Positions 16,934-26,300 of a stretch of 64,000 nt of DNA are shown here, in pieces. Each line of letters opens with the position of its first letter. Position 1 is the stretch's first letter. Both the position numbers and the translations under genes were made by a program. Source of the stretch: Streptomyces sp. NBRC 110611 (GTDB lineage: Bacteria; Actinomycetota; Actinomycetes; Streptomycetales; Streptomycetaceae); NCBI RefSeq assembly GCF_001590865.1, contig NZ_BBUY01000005.1, forward strand, positions 434,001-498,000, in the 5' to 3' direction. Under the pieces are notes generated by a model. It saw only the letters and a list, made by a program, of their open reading frames with translations, did not search any database and was not told the DNA's origin.

Positions 16934-17860
16934 ATGCGCGCGCGATACGGAGTACCCCTGACCCTGACCGCAGTCGGCGCGGCCGGCCTCGCCTATGCCG
17001 CCGGCTTCGAAGTCCGCTCCTTCCGGCTGCGGCGCGTGACCGTGCCCGTACTGCCCCGCGGTATGCGTCCGTTGCGGGTCCTGCAGGTCTCCGACATCCA
17101 CATGGTCCGCGGGCAGCGCAAGAAGCAGCGCTGGCTGCAGTCGCTCGCCGGCCTGCGCCCCGACTTCGTCATCAACACGGGCGACAACCTCTCCGACCCC
17201 GAAGGTGTCCCCGAGGCGCTGGACGCGCTGGGTCCGCTGATGGAGTTCCCCGGCGCGTACGTCTTCGGCTCGAACGACTACTACGGCCCCCGGCTGCGCA
17301 ACCCCGCCCGCTATCTGATCGAGCGGGCCCAGGGACGGCACGGCCTGAACGGCAATGCCCCCGTCGTGGGCGCCGTCCACAACCCGTGGGAGGAGCTGCG
17401 CGACGCCTTCGACGCGGCCGGCTGGGTGGGCCTGTCCAACACCCGCGGCCGCCTCAAGCTCGAGGGCGTCGAGATCGCTCTGACCGGCCTGGACGACCCG
17501 CACATCAAGCGCGACCGCTACGCCGAGGTGGCCGGCGGCCCGGAATCCGGCGCCGATCTCTCCCTGGCCGTCGTCCACGCCCCCTACCTGCGCTCCCTGG
17601 ACGCCTTCACCGCCGACGGCTACCCGCTGATCCTGGCCGGCCACACCCATGGCGGCCAGCTCTGCATCCCCTTCTACGGCGCCCTGGTCACCAACTGCGA
17701 CATCGACACCGACCGCGTCAAGGGCCTCTCCACCCACACGGCCGCCGGCCGCACCTCCCTCCTCCACGTCTCCGCCGGCTGCGGCACCAACCGATACACC
17801 CCGGTCCGCTTCGCCTGCCCCCCCGAGGCGACCCTCCTCACCCTCACGGCACGAGACTGA
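16934..17860 (+). CDS. Metallophosphoesterase, membrane-anchored
   Basis: The 308-residue protein has one N-terminal hydrophobic segment (VPLTLTAVGAAGLAYAAGF) and a complete calcineurin-like phosphoesterase core: VSDIHMV, NTGDNLSD, GSNDYYGP, VVHAPY and AGHTHGGQ, which supply the two-metal ligands. This pattern matches the YkuE/UDP-2,3-diacylglucosamine-hydrolase-like membrane esterases. The substrate is not deducible. It stands alone, 167 bases upstream of tRNA-Pro. Confidence 0.88.
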   Translation: MRARYGVPLTLTAVGAAGLAYAAGFEVRSFRLRRVTVPVLPRGMRPLRVLQVSDIHMVRGQRKKQRWLQSLAGLRPDFVINTGDNLSDPEGVPEALDALGPLMEFPGAYVFGSNDYYGPRLRNPARYLIERAQGRHGLNGNAPVVGAVHNPWEELRDAFDAAGWVGLSNTRGRLKLEGVEIALTGLDDPHIKRDRYAEVAGGPESGADLSLAVVHAPYLRSLDAFTADGYPLILAGHTHGGQLCIPFYGALVTNCDIDTDRVKGLSTHTAAGRTSLLHVSAGCGTNRYTPVRFACPPEATLLTLTARD

Positions 17861-18026
17861 CCCGCCCCCTCACCGAAGCCACCACTCCCTCCCCCTTCCT
17901 TCCGCCCCACCCCTCCCCACCCCCTTGATCACCACCGCGACACCCCAGGTCAGGCCCGCTCTGCGGCCCCACAGGAACCGGATTTCGCGTACGGGGATCA
18001 GTCCGCTAAAGTAGAGCTCGTTGCTT

Positions 18027-18100
18027 CGGGGTGTGGCGCAGCTTGGCAGCGCGCTTCGTTCGGGACGAAGAGGTCGTGGGTTCAAATCCCGCCACCCCGA
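18027..18100 (+). tRNA. tRNA-Pro (anticodon CGG)
   Basis: The cloverleaf reads directly. The acceptor stem is CGGGGTG/CACCCCG. The anticodon arm CTTCG-TTCGGGA-CGAAG presents CGG, and the T arm GTGGG-TTCAAAT-CCCGC is canonical. The CCA tail is not encoded. TAAAGT (18,007-18,012) could be the -10 of its promoter, and a long hairpin terminates it. Confidence 0.95.
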
Positions 18101-18112
18101 CTGAAGAAACAA

Positions 18113-18152
18113 CAGTAAGGGCCCGGCCCCCATGGGGGTCGGGCCCTTACTG
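18113..18152 (+). terminator. tRNA-Pro terminator
   Basis: CAGTAAGGGCCCG at 18113 pairs with CGGGCCCTTACTG ending at 18152. The inner CCCCCATGGGGG extends the near-perfect 40-base palindrome. It begins 13 bases after the tRNA. Confidence 0.85.
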
Positions 18153-18718
18153 TGATTACCGGTGGTCGCTTGAGAGATATCCGGGAGGAGGCCGCGGACG
18201 GCTTCTTCCAAGCGGGGAACCTCCGTTGATGCGTGACGTGCGCCACATTCCTCTCCGGGGCCCGGTATCCGCGAATCCGAGCGGAGGGCAGCTCGGGGGA
18301 GGTTTCCCGCGGCATGTGCAACAGTTTTTCGGGAGTACGCATGGCGTAGAGCCCGGCGCCCAGGCCGTCGTCGGTGTACGTCAGCGCCAGGCTGCCATGT
18401 GGTCCGTGCCGGCCGCAGCGGCTCCGCCACCTCACCCGGGAGGGTGACATCCGACGCGAGGGCATAGAGCAAAGGAATCTTCGCCACCCCGACTGGAGAA
18501 ACACCAGGTCATCGGCTTGATTCGCAGTGCTGCCAGACTGTGCACCCGGTTGATCAAAGGTAATTTCGTCTACAGCCAGCGGGAGGGCTTCGTTCTCGTC
18601 GTGCCCACTCTCGCGAGCGGCGAGGCAGGATCTGTCCACGCCTGCACACCCGCCGCTCCCTCGCCATGACACCCGGATCACCCACCGCGATGGCGTCAGG
18701 AAGTGGGAAACTGGGGCA
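18153..18718. other. Degraded sequence between the tRNA and the defence genes
   Basis: No complete gene was found. The stretch between the two att-like copies has short minus-strand frames that look protein-like in places (for example LALTYTDDGLGAGLYAMR) but are broken. They may be the remains of a former gene. From 18,508 to 18,718 the GC content falls and the vsr promoter is expected there. Confidence 0.4.
18482..18507. other. Duplicate of the tRNA-Pro 3' end, putative attachment-site remnant
   Basis: The 26 bases beginning CGCCACCCCGACTG match 18,090-18,115 (the last 11 bases of the tRNA plus 15 beyond) at all but two positions. Duplication of a tRNA 3' end is the usual trace of integrase-mediated insertion. 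No integrase gene remains in the window. Confidence 0.6.
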
Positions 18719-19174
18719 ATGCGTGGCGCACTCCCCTCCAGCCCCGATGTCTCTGCCCGGATGAGCCGGCAGACCAACCGGGACACGAGTGCCGAACGCG
18801 CTGTGCGGCAGCTCCTCCATGCCTCCGGATACCGCTATCGGACCCACTATCCGGTGCCGGGCATGCCCAGGCGGAAGATCGACATCGCGTTCACGCGCGC
18901 GAGGTTGGCTGTCCTCATCGACGGCTGTTTCTGGCATGGGTGCCCGGAACACGCCACAAGTCCCAAGGCAAACGCGGAATGGTGGCGGCAGAAGCTCGAT
19001 CGCAACATCGAGCGGGATCGGGAGACGAACGCACAGCTGCTGGCCGAGGGCTGGACGGTCCTACGCTTCTGGGAGCACGAGTCACCGGATGACGTCATGC
19101 GTCAGGTGGCCGCTGCCGTGGAACGGGCAAAGGAAAGCAGACGGAGACGACAGCAAAAGGGTGGGGGCCCATGA
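18719..19174 (+). CDS. vsr: Vsr-type very-short-patch mismatch endonuclease
   Basis: The 151-residue nickase cleaves next to T:G mismatches created when 5-methylcytosine deaminates, so it normally accompanies a cytosine methyltransferase. Visible motifs are RKIDIAFTRARLAVLIDG with the metal-binding aspartate, and FWHGCPEH, the zinc-binding Cys/His site. TNRDTSAERAVRQLL is the usual N-terminal helix of the family. The stop overlaps the start of the following methyltransferase (GGGCCCATGAG context, 4 bases), so it is coupled to two methyltransferase genes. It appears intact in length (E. coli Vsr is 156 residues). Confidence 0.92.
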   Translation: MRGALPSSPDVSARMSRQTNRDTSAERAVRQLLHASGYRYRTHYPVPGMPRRKIDIAFTRARLAVLIDGCFWHGCPEHATSPKANAEWWRQKLDRNIERDRETNAQLLAEGWTVLRFWEHESPDDVMRQVAAAVERAKESRRRRQQKGGGP

Positions 19175-20178
19175 GCGGACTACGATTCGTCGACATGTGC
19201 GCGGGGGCGGGCGGCTTGGCCTTGGGGCTGGAAGGTGCCGACTTCGAACCCGTGCTGCTCCTGGACAAGAAGCCTGTGGCCTGCGACACGCTGAGGATGA
19301 ACCGTCCGACGTGGCAGGTTCTCGAAATGGATCTGCTGGACTTCGCGCCTTCGCGGCACCAAGAGGTCTACGACGTCGATCTGCTGTCGGCCGGGCTGCC
19401 TCGCGTGAGGTCCGGCGCCACCTTCGCACGGGCCGAGTCCGATGACGAACTGCGCCTGCTGGAGGCGACCGTCTACCTGGCGCATGCCGTTCAGCCCCGA
19501 GCCCTGGTCATCGAGAATGTACCGTGCCTGGTCAGCGCGCCCGGCTTCGAGCCGATACGCGACTTCATCCGTAAGGAGCTGGATCATCTGGGCTACCGGT
19601 TCCGGTGGTTCGTTCTGAACGCAGCCGACTTCGGGGTGCCGCAGGACCGGAGGCAGGGACTACTCGTCGCACTCAAGGAGCAGTATTTCGACGCGTTCCG
19701 TCCACCGGAACCGACGGTGCGCGAGCATCTGTCCGTGGGACAGGCCCTGCACCGCTCGATGGCCCTGGGTGGTTGGCCGGATGCCGACCGATGGGCGGCC
19801 CAGGCACACAGCGCGGCGCCGACCCTGGTGGGCGGTTCGGACAGACGGGGAGGTGCGGACCTCGGACCGACAGGGACGAGGAAGGCCTGGGCCAGGATGG
19901 GCGTCGATGGAAGCACCGTGGCCGATGGCATCCCAGGACCGGACTTCGCCTGGGTTCCGGAGACGGGACGGCACGGGATGGTCAGGATAACGACCGAGCA
20001 GGCCGCTCTCCTGCAGGGATTCCCGGCCGACTGGAGATTCGCCGGGAAGAAGACGGCCCGCTATCGCCAGATCGGGCATGCCTCCCCGCCACCGGTGGGC
20101 AGCGCGCTGGGGCTGGCGATACGAGCCGCACTGGCGACCTCCGGGGCCCCCACCGGCGGATACACTTCACCCCCATGA
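19171..20178 (+). CDS. C5-cytosine methyltransferase homologue lacking the catalytic Cys motif
   Basis: The 335-residue protein has the SAM-binding motif I (FVDMCAGAGGLALGLEGA), motif VI (LVIENVPCLV) and motif VIII (VPQDRRQGLLV) of 5-methylcytosine methyltransferases. At motif IV, where active enzymes have GGPPCQ with the nucleophilic cysteine, it reads SAGLPRVRSGATFA. Motif X is altered too (GHASPPPVGSALG instead of QxGNAVPP). Read literally it cannot methylate alone. It may be the inactive partner of the intact methyltransferase encoded immediately downstream, with an ATGA overlap, by analogy with heterodimeric or DNMT3L-like arrangements. That is inference. The reading frame is intact, so it is a maintained gene rather than a pseudogene. 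Confidence 0.88.
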   Translation: MSGLRFVDMCAGAGGLALGLEGADFEPVLLLDKKPVACDTLRMNRPTWQVLEMDLLDFAPSRHQEVYDVDLLSAGLPRVRSGATFARAESDDELRLLEATVYLAHAVQPRALVIENVPCLVSAPGFEPIRDFIRKELDHLGYRFRWFVLNAADFGVPQDRRQGLLVALKEQYFDAFRPPEPTVREHLSVGQALHRSMALGGWPDADRWAAQAHSAAPTLVGGSDRRGGADLGPTGTRKAWARMGVDGSTVADGIPGPDFAWVPETGRHGMVRITTEQAALLQGFPADWRFAGKKTARYRQIGHASPPPVGSALGLAIRAALATSGAPTGGYTSPP

Positions 20179-21494
20179 ACAGTCCAGGAAAGCACGAGCA
20201 CCACCTCGACGGAGTCCGCATCCTGGACCTCTTTGCGGGCCCGGGTGGACTCGACGTAGCGGCGCATTTCCTGGGCTTCAAGAGCATCGGGATCGAGTGG
20301 GACCAGAACGCCTGCGAGACGCGCTACGCGGCCGGCCTGCCGACCATTCACGCCGATGTGAGCGTCATGCGCGAGACCCGCTTCGACGAGATCCCCGAAT
20401 CGGTCGACGTGCTCGCCGGCGGACCGCCCTGTCAGTCCTTCTCCGTCGCAGGAAACGGCGCGGGACGGCGGGCTCTGGCCAAGGTGGAGGAGTACATCCA
20501 CCGTCTTGTGGACGGCGAGGACGAAGCCAAGATCGACAAGGAGCTGCACGACTTCGGCGAAGACCCACGCACCGCCTTGGTGCTGGAGCCCCTGCGATGG
20601 ATCCTGAAGGCGATCGAGACAGAGGGCCGCGACCCGTACAAGGTGATCGTTCTGGAGCAGGTACCTGCGGTCCTGCCCCTCTGGAAGGTCTATGCGGAGC
20701 TCCTGCGTGGCGGCGAAGGACGACTCAACGGCGTCAAGTACGAAGCGCAATATTGGGAGTTGAAGACCGAGGAATTCGGTGTGCCCCAGACACGCAAACG
20801 CGCCGTACTCGTCGCTCGCCTCCCGGGGCAAGGAGCCGTCAAACCGCCCGAAACAACTCACCTGCCCTTCGACCTGCATCGGCAGAAACGCAACACTGCT
20901 CAGGCGGACATGCTCCCAACCGATTCCTCGATTGCCAGGCCCAAGCAATCCTGGATCTCCATGGCGAAGGCGCTCGAGACAGCGAGCATGCTGCCGGGAT
21001 CTCCCATGGATGTGTCCCGGCTCCGCACGGGAGACGAGATGGATTTCTTCGTCGTCTCGAACTACGGCTCCGGAGGCGACCCGAAGAACCGAGGCCGGCG
21101 CTTGTCCTCCGAGCCTGCCTTCACGGTCACCGGGAAGATCTCTCGGAACAAGGTGTACAAGAGCATCGCCGAGTACGAGGCCGAGAAATCCGACCGCTTC
21201 ACCATCGCCGAGTCCGGGGTGCTCCAGACCTTCCCGCACAACTTCCCCTGGTCGGGTAACGACCAGGCGCAGCAGGTGGGAAACGCGGTACCACCCCGGC
21301 TCGGCATGCACGTACTCAGCAGGGCGCTACGCGGAAACGCGCCCTCGAAGGACGAGTTGGCGGCCGCAACCACGTGGCCGACTGTCCCTCGGACCACCAC
21401 GGACGAACTGCGCGTCATCGGGTGCGGCGATCAGAGCCAGTGCCCTCCGAAGTCGCACAAGATCACTCGCTCTCGTCGGAAGTCCGCCCCCTGA
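20175..21494 (+). CDS. dcm: C5-cytosine DNA methyltransferase, catalytically complete
   Basis: The 439-residue enzyme has motif I RILDLFAGPGGLDVAA, motif IV VLAGGPPCQSFSVAG with the nucleophile cysteine near residue 84, and motif VI VIVLEQVPAV (EQV rather than ENV). Motif VIII is GVPQTRKRAVLVA and motif X QQVGNAVPPRLG. An insert of about 45 residues between motifs IV and VI (EEYIHRLVDGEDEAKIDKE) is charged and helical. ATG at 20175 overlaps the stop of the inactive homologue. In DISARM class 2 the methyltransferase (DrmMII) is of this type and marks host DNA. Its last 32 bases overlap the end of the convergent gene at 21463, so there is no terminator space. Confidence 0.93.
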   Translation: MNSPGKHEHHLDGVRILDLFAGPGGLDVAAHFLGFKSIGIEWDQNACETRYAAGLPTIHADVSVMRETRFDEIPESVDVLAGGPPCQSFSVAGNGAGRRALAKVEEYIHRLVDGEDEAKIDKELHDFGEDPRTALVLEPLRWILKAIETEGRDPYKVIVLEQVPAVLPLWKVYAELLRGGEGRLNGVKYEAQYWELKTEEFGVPQTRKRAVLVARLPGQGAVKPPETTHLPFDLHRQKRNTAQADMLPTDSSIARPKQSWISMAKALETASMLPGSPMDVSRLRTGDEMDFFVVSNYGSGGDPKNRGRRLSSEPAFTVTGKISRNKVYKSIAEYEAEKSDRFTIAESGVLQTFPHNFPWSGNDQAQQVGNAVPPRLGMHVLSRALRGNAPSKDELAAATTWPTVPRTTTDELRVIGCGDQSQCPPKSHKITRSRRKSAP

Positions 21495-22350
21495 CCGGTG
21501 CGTCCGCGAACAGCTCCTCGAAATGAGCGATCAGCCTCCTCACTTCCCCCTCCGGCACACGCTCCTCCTCCGGGCCTTCAGGAAGGTTGTTCCGGGGGGA
21601 CGGAAGGGCTGATTCGGCGCCCGCGATCCAGTCACGCAGAGGCTCCCCGTCACGCTCCACGTCCGGGGCGATGATGTCGTACATCAATGTCGCCGCGGCG
21701 GCGTTGACCGCGGGGGTCAGCGCATTGACCTCGCGCCCGGTGCGCACAGTCCCTCTCTCCATGAGTCCGACAAGGGCCTGAGCCGTCGGGCGATGGTCGA
21801 CTATGTCCAGCCGCAGAGCGGAGTTGAGCATGTCCTGATTCCCACAGGCCACGACTACAGGGTGATAGTCCGAGCCGTCGCGGAACAGCTCGGCCGCCCA
21901 CCAGAGTCGGGCGAACGCCTGCTTGTAGTGCGCGCCGACGAACTTGTCCCGGGCCACACGGCCACGCGAGCCGTCCGCCTTCGGCTCGGACAGGTGCCGC
22001 CAGACAACATAATCCGGCGCCACCCCTAGGGCCATATACGTCCAGAGCCGCTTCTCGGCCGCTTCCCTGCGCGTCAGCCGAAGTGTCTCGTGCAGACGCG
22101 GCGCCAGCCACGCATCCGCTGCCGTGGGGCGCTCGTCCCGGAATTTGTCCAGGGCATCGTCTATCAGATCTCGAATCCGGTGCAGCCGCATTCGCACGTC
22201 GTCGCCGGGCAGCGGCTCGGCAACCTTGTTCAGCGCGATGGAAGGGACGTCCTCACGTCCCTCGAGCAGCCCTGTGGAAATGTACTCGGCGGCCTGCGCA
22301 TCGGAGATCAGGGCAAGCCGTTCCGGCAGGTGCTCGGGGCGGGAAGTCAC
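21463..22350 (-). CDS. Unrecognised defence-island protein (295 aa, possibly DUF6339-like)
   Basis: I do not recognise this protein securely. It is a soluble, helical protein containing RLWWAAELFRDGSDYHPVVVACGNQDMLNS and TPAVNAAAATLMYDIIAP, which loosely recall DUF6339 proteins found near methyltransferase/GHKL operons. That match is from memory and weak. No nuclease or nucleotide-binding motif was seen. The GTG at 22350 overlaps the stop of the upstream gene, making it the last gene of a three-gene leftward operon headed by the sigma/GHKL protein. It ends inside the 3' end of the methyltransferase gene. Confidence 0.7.
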   Translation of the reverse strand: MTSRPEHLPERLALISDAQAAEYISTGLLEGREDVPSIALNKVAEPLPGDDVRMRLHRIRDLIDDALDKFRDERPTAADAWLAPRLHETLRLTRREAAEKRLWTYMALGVAPDYVVWRHLSEPKADGSRGRVARDKFVGAHYKQAFARLWWAAELFRDGSDYHPVVVACGNQDMLNSALRLDIVDHRPTAQALVGLMERGTVRTGREVNALTPAVNAAAATLMYDIIAPDVERDGEPLRDWIAGAESALPSPRNNLPEGPEEERVPEGEVRRLIAHFEELFADAPVRGRTSDESE

Positions 22351-23339
22351 GCGTGGGTCTCCTGATCGAGTCGTTCGATGTCGCGGACCGTGCCGGCCAG
22401 CGCTTTGGGCACCTCGGCCCGGCGTGCGGCGGCGTAGTGGATGCGCGGTTGCAGATCGCTCCAACTCCCCTCGCCGGTACGGCGAATGTGTACCTCGCGG
22501 AGAGCATCCTCCAGCGACCGTCCGGGAACGATGTCCGGGAGCATCTCGCGGAGCACCGCACCTCGCCAGTCGGGAGGGAAGAGCGGCGCCCCGTCGTCTT
22601 CGATCTCCAGGTCGCCGATGGCGGTATGGAAGACGGCGGTCCACACGTCGGCGCACATCTGGGCCAGCACCATCTCCCCCACCATGCTCTCCAACTTCGA
22701 GCCCTCGCCTTCCACGAGCGCTGCAAGCCCCTCGAAGTCAGAGTTCAGACGAACGGTGGGCATCCGGCCCGAGATGTCCACAACCCAGGGTGCGTCCCGA
22801 AAGCCCTGCAACCACTCGGTGCTGCGGGCGAAACTGACGGTACTGACGTCGAGCTGCCGGTCCCTCAGCGGCACGTCGGCCGTCACGTCGACCAGCCAGT
22901 CCTGGTCGGTGGAGGCGATGATCCGGCCGGCCGTCCCGTCGACTGTGGCCACCACGTGCACGGCGAGCGTCGCGCGGTCGAAGTGGTCGTTCCGGTTGAG
23001 CTCGATCTCCCCGGTCCAATCCCTCCCGCCCTGCGGACCGGGTTCCAATCGGGCGACCGTGCGCGCGTTGGTGGCCCCTTCCGCCAGAACGGCGATCACC
23101 GCGATGTCCGACCAGTGCCCCTTCGCCTCGATCTCGCGAACCGGGACGGTCGCCGCCAGCGCGAGCCGTGCCGTGTGCCAGTCGTCGCGCTCCGCTCTGC
23201 CGAGTGCCACGACCTGCTCGACAACCGAATACCCCTTGGTGTCCAACTGCTCACGACTGTCTCCGGGGCCACGCAGCCGAACGGCCGTGACCCTCGCCGT
23301 CACCGCGCCGGTCAATCGGGGGTACGGGTAGACCTTCAT
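22347..23339 (-). CDS. Unrecognised defence-island protein (330 aa)
   Basis: This product is not recognised. It begins MKVYPYPRLTGAVTARVTAVRLRG and appears mostly beta-rich in its first 190 residues, then helical (EGLAALVEGEGSKLESMVGEMVLAQMCADVW). It lacks P-loop, nuclease or methylase motifs. Its ATG overlaps the stop of the GHKL ATPase gene (ATGA) and its own stop overlaps the next start (GTGA). The three proteins are therefore expected to be made in fixed ratio and may form a complex in which the GHKL ATPase is the motor. Confidence 0.7.
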   Translation of the reverse strand: MKVYPYPRLTGAVTARVTAVRLRGPGDSREQLDTKGYSVVEQVVALGRAERDDWHTARLALAATVPVREIEAKGHWSDIAVIAVLAEGATNARTVARLEPGPQGGRDWTGEIELNRNDHFDRATLAVHVVATVDGTAGRIIASTDQDWLVDVTADVPLRDRQLDVSTVSFARSTEWLQGFRDAPWVVDISGRMPTVRLNSDFEGLAALVEGEGSKLESMVGEMVLAQMCADVWTAVFHTAIGDLEIEDDGAPLFPPDWRGAVLREMLPDIVPGRSLEDALREVHIRRTGEGSWSDLQPRIHYAAARRAEVPKALAGTVRDIERLDQETHA

Positions 23340-26300
23340 GCGGCGCCTCCCTTGCTCTCCTGGAGTTCGACAACGAGACCGGTCAGGGCTGCCCGAACCG
23401 GATGCGTGGACACATCGGTGACGCCTCGAAACACGGCACGGCGGGACCCGGGCGTGAAGTGCAGCACGCCGTCGGCCAGTTCACAGTTGCTGACAGCGAC
23501 GAGCTCGGCCCATTTGACCACCGGCCGAGGTCCGGAACGTACCTCCAGCTTCGCGACGGGACTCATGCGCCAGAGTTCTTGCCCGGCGGGCACCTTGACC
23601 TCGGCAGTGACCTGCCACGCCCCGGAGGAGTCGATCACAGCCTCGAGGTCCTGCAGCTTCGGCGGCCCCACCGTCCCCCTCGCCTTGGTGGTCGACTTGC
23701 CCGAGATCTTGAGACGCTTGCTCACCTTGCTCGCGCCGCCGGCTCTCTTCTCCCTGGGCACTGCCACAAGTCCGTGCACGGCCCTGTTGGTCTCCGTGGT
23801 CAGTGCGGCGATCCGCCGGTGGGCCGAGGGGGAGTAGCGCATCCTCAGTTCCTCGGTCTGGCCCCACTTGTTGTGCTCGGGCGGTTCGGAGGACCGCAGA
23901 AAATCTTCGGCTTCCGCTGCGAACGGCGCGCCGCCTCCTGCTGCCCGGCCTGCGAGCAGAACTGCCTGAAACGGGTTGGTCCCCACCGGCAGACCCGGGA
24001 CCCAACTGGTCTTCACCGTCATGCGATTGCCACGCATCGCAGTCACCTGGTTGATCCTGCCGTCGGCATCCGTGGCCTCGGTGACGAGAAGCACAGCCCG
24101 GTGCTCTCCGGCCGTACCGGAGAGGCCATCTCTTTCAGGCACCTTCAACGGCACTGTGGTGAGGGCCACCTGACCTGCCTCGGTGAGCCGGTCCACCGTG
24201 GTGCCGTCCAGGAACGCCTGGAGAGCACGCGTGCGCGCGGGCTGGTGCACCCGCGGCTCGACCCGCTCCTCCTCGATGTACTCCACACCGTTGCGAAGGG
24301 TCCGCACCGATGCCTCCAGCAACGGCTGGTGGTCGCCCCCCGCCGTCATTGCAGCCCAGAAATTGCGGCCGAGTGCGCCCACCAGCCTGTGGTGCATGCG
24401 TTCCAGGCTGTCCTCGTCCTCCTCCGCATCGCCTTCGTGGGCCCTACCGACCTCGGCGAGGCTGGCCACATCGTGTGCTCCGACGATCAGGAAGGAGGTG
24501 CCGGGGTCGGAGCCCTCACGGGTGAGATGCAGACTCTCGACCGTCTCCTCGTCGGCCCACCAGGAGCGGACCACCTCCGTGTTCTCCGCCTCACCGTCCG
24601 GCTTCCCCAGCCAGGCCGGGCCGGCGAATCTCCGGCCGCCCACCTCCCTCCAGGGGAGATCGATCCGACCGACCAAACGTCGCTCCGTGCGCCCCTCGTG
24701 CGGCTCGGCGAGCGTTGAGTTCATGAGGACGAGCCCCAGGCGACTGGTCGCCCAGAGCGTGGCCTTCCCGAGGCCGTACGAACCTCCGGCCGCCGCATCC
24801 GTCTTCCGGCTGTCGAGTTGGCGACGTACCACGGCGGCGAAACGGCCGTCCTCGTAATCGTCACCGGTCAGCCCGTTGGCGTTGTAGTCGTCGACGCGCA
24901 GAAGCACCAGCCGGTCCCTCTCGCGCATTTCCCGCAAGCCGGCTTGGATGACGCGTCCGACCTTCTGGTCCTGCGCAGCGGCCGCCTCGTAGTGGGGGTA
25001 GAGGTCGTCCCAGTTTATTGCGGTGCGGAACCGCGCCAGGGCCTCACCGGTCAATTCATGCAGGGTGTAACGGACCCTGACCGGACAGTCATTCCTCCGG
25101 TCGCGTTCGTCCAGGCTGTTCTGCGTCGCCTCACGGGCCAGGACCTCCAGGTCGGCCTCGAAGGCGAAGGCCGCCGCGTTGCCGAATTCCCGACCACCGT
25201 CGTCGTGTCCAGGGCGGTGGTACCAGACGGCCGGCGTCATCGCGTGATGGTCCTGGCGCTCAGGAGCGACGACGGAACCGCGTCGGTCGTCCTCCTGGGG
25301 CGCCAGGACCTCCCGAAGCTCGACCATGAGCTCCGGACGAGGCACGGATCGGCCATTGATCCAGGCTTCGACCAGCGCCGACGTCACTCCCAGCCGGTGC
25401 GCAAGTCCACTTGCGTCCATTCCACCCTCGTGCATCCGATCGGCCAACCACCGATCGAACTCTGTCTCCTTCGAGGCCACCGCTCCCTCTCTCCTGTCGG
25501 AACTGCTTTTCGTCTGCGGGGTGCCGATCCTGCTCGACTGCGAATCGCCGGTACCCAATTTCTGCCGCTCCTCGGGGACTCCGCGACATACGCCCCCTCC
25601 AATCCGCCGAGTCACACTGCGAGCGACCCTCGGGCGGCGTCCCGCGGCAGGGTCATCGGGATCCAAGCCCATTTCAACCCGGAGGGCCTGCAGAGCGCGC
25701 TTCTCGATCTGCCGAATTCGTTCTCGCGTGACACCGAATTGCTTACCGATGTCTTCCAGGGTCCAGGATCTGTCATCGATGAACCCGTACCGCAGCAGAA
25801 GCACTTTTCGACTTCTCTCCGGGAACTCGCACGCGTCGAAGAACTGGAAAAGCTCCTGGCGTTCGAACTCGGGCCACAGCGCCCGCTCCGGCCCCGGAAC
25901 CGATCGGAACTCATCGACAACCAACTCTCCCAGAGCCACGCCCTCACCGACGGGTTGCTCAAGTGAGAGGACCCGCCGGCGGATCAGCCGCAGGTACTCC
26001 TCCACCCTTTCGGGACTGAGCCCACACGCCAGCGAAAGGTCCATCGCATTGGGGATTCTGCCCTGGTCGAGGAAGGCCCGCTCACTCTTCCGCACCTTCT
26101 CCACTTCGGTCCACACGTGCACCGGGAGCCTGATGGTCGACCCTTCGTTTGCCATCCCTCGTGTGATGTGTTGCCGAATCCACCAGGAGGCATAGGTGGA
26201 AAACTTGCACCCCAGCAAAACGTTGAACTTCTCCACGGCGCGGATCAACCCGATCATGCCATGCTGCGCGAGATCCTCGTACATGGGACTGCCGGCCCGG

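Noticed and set aside
18153..18487. A possible minus-strand gene between the att-like copies
   Set aside because: Protein-like fragments exist in two frames, but there is no complete frame or start, so it is described only as degraded sequence.
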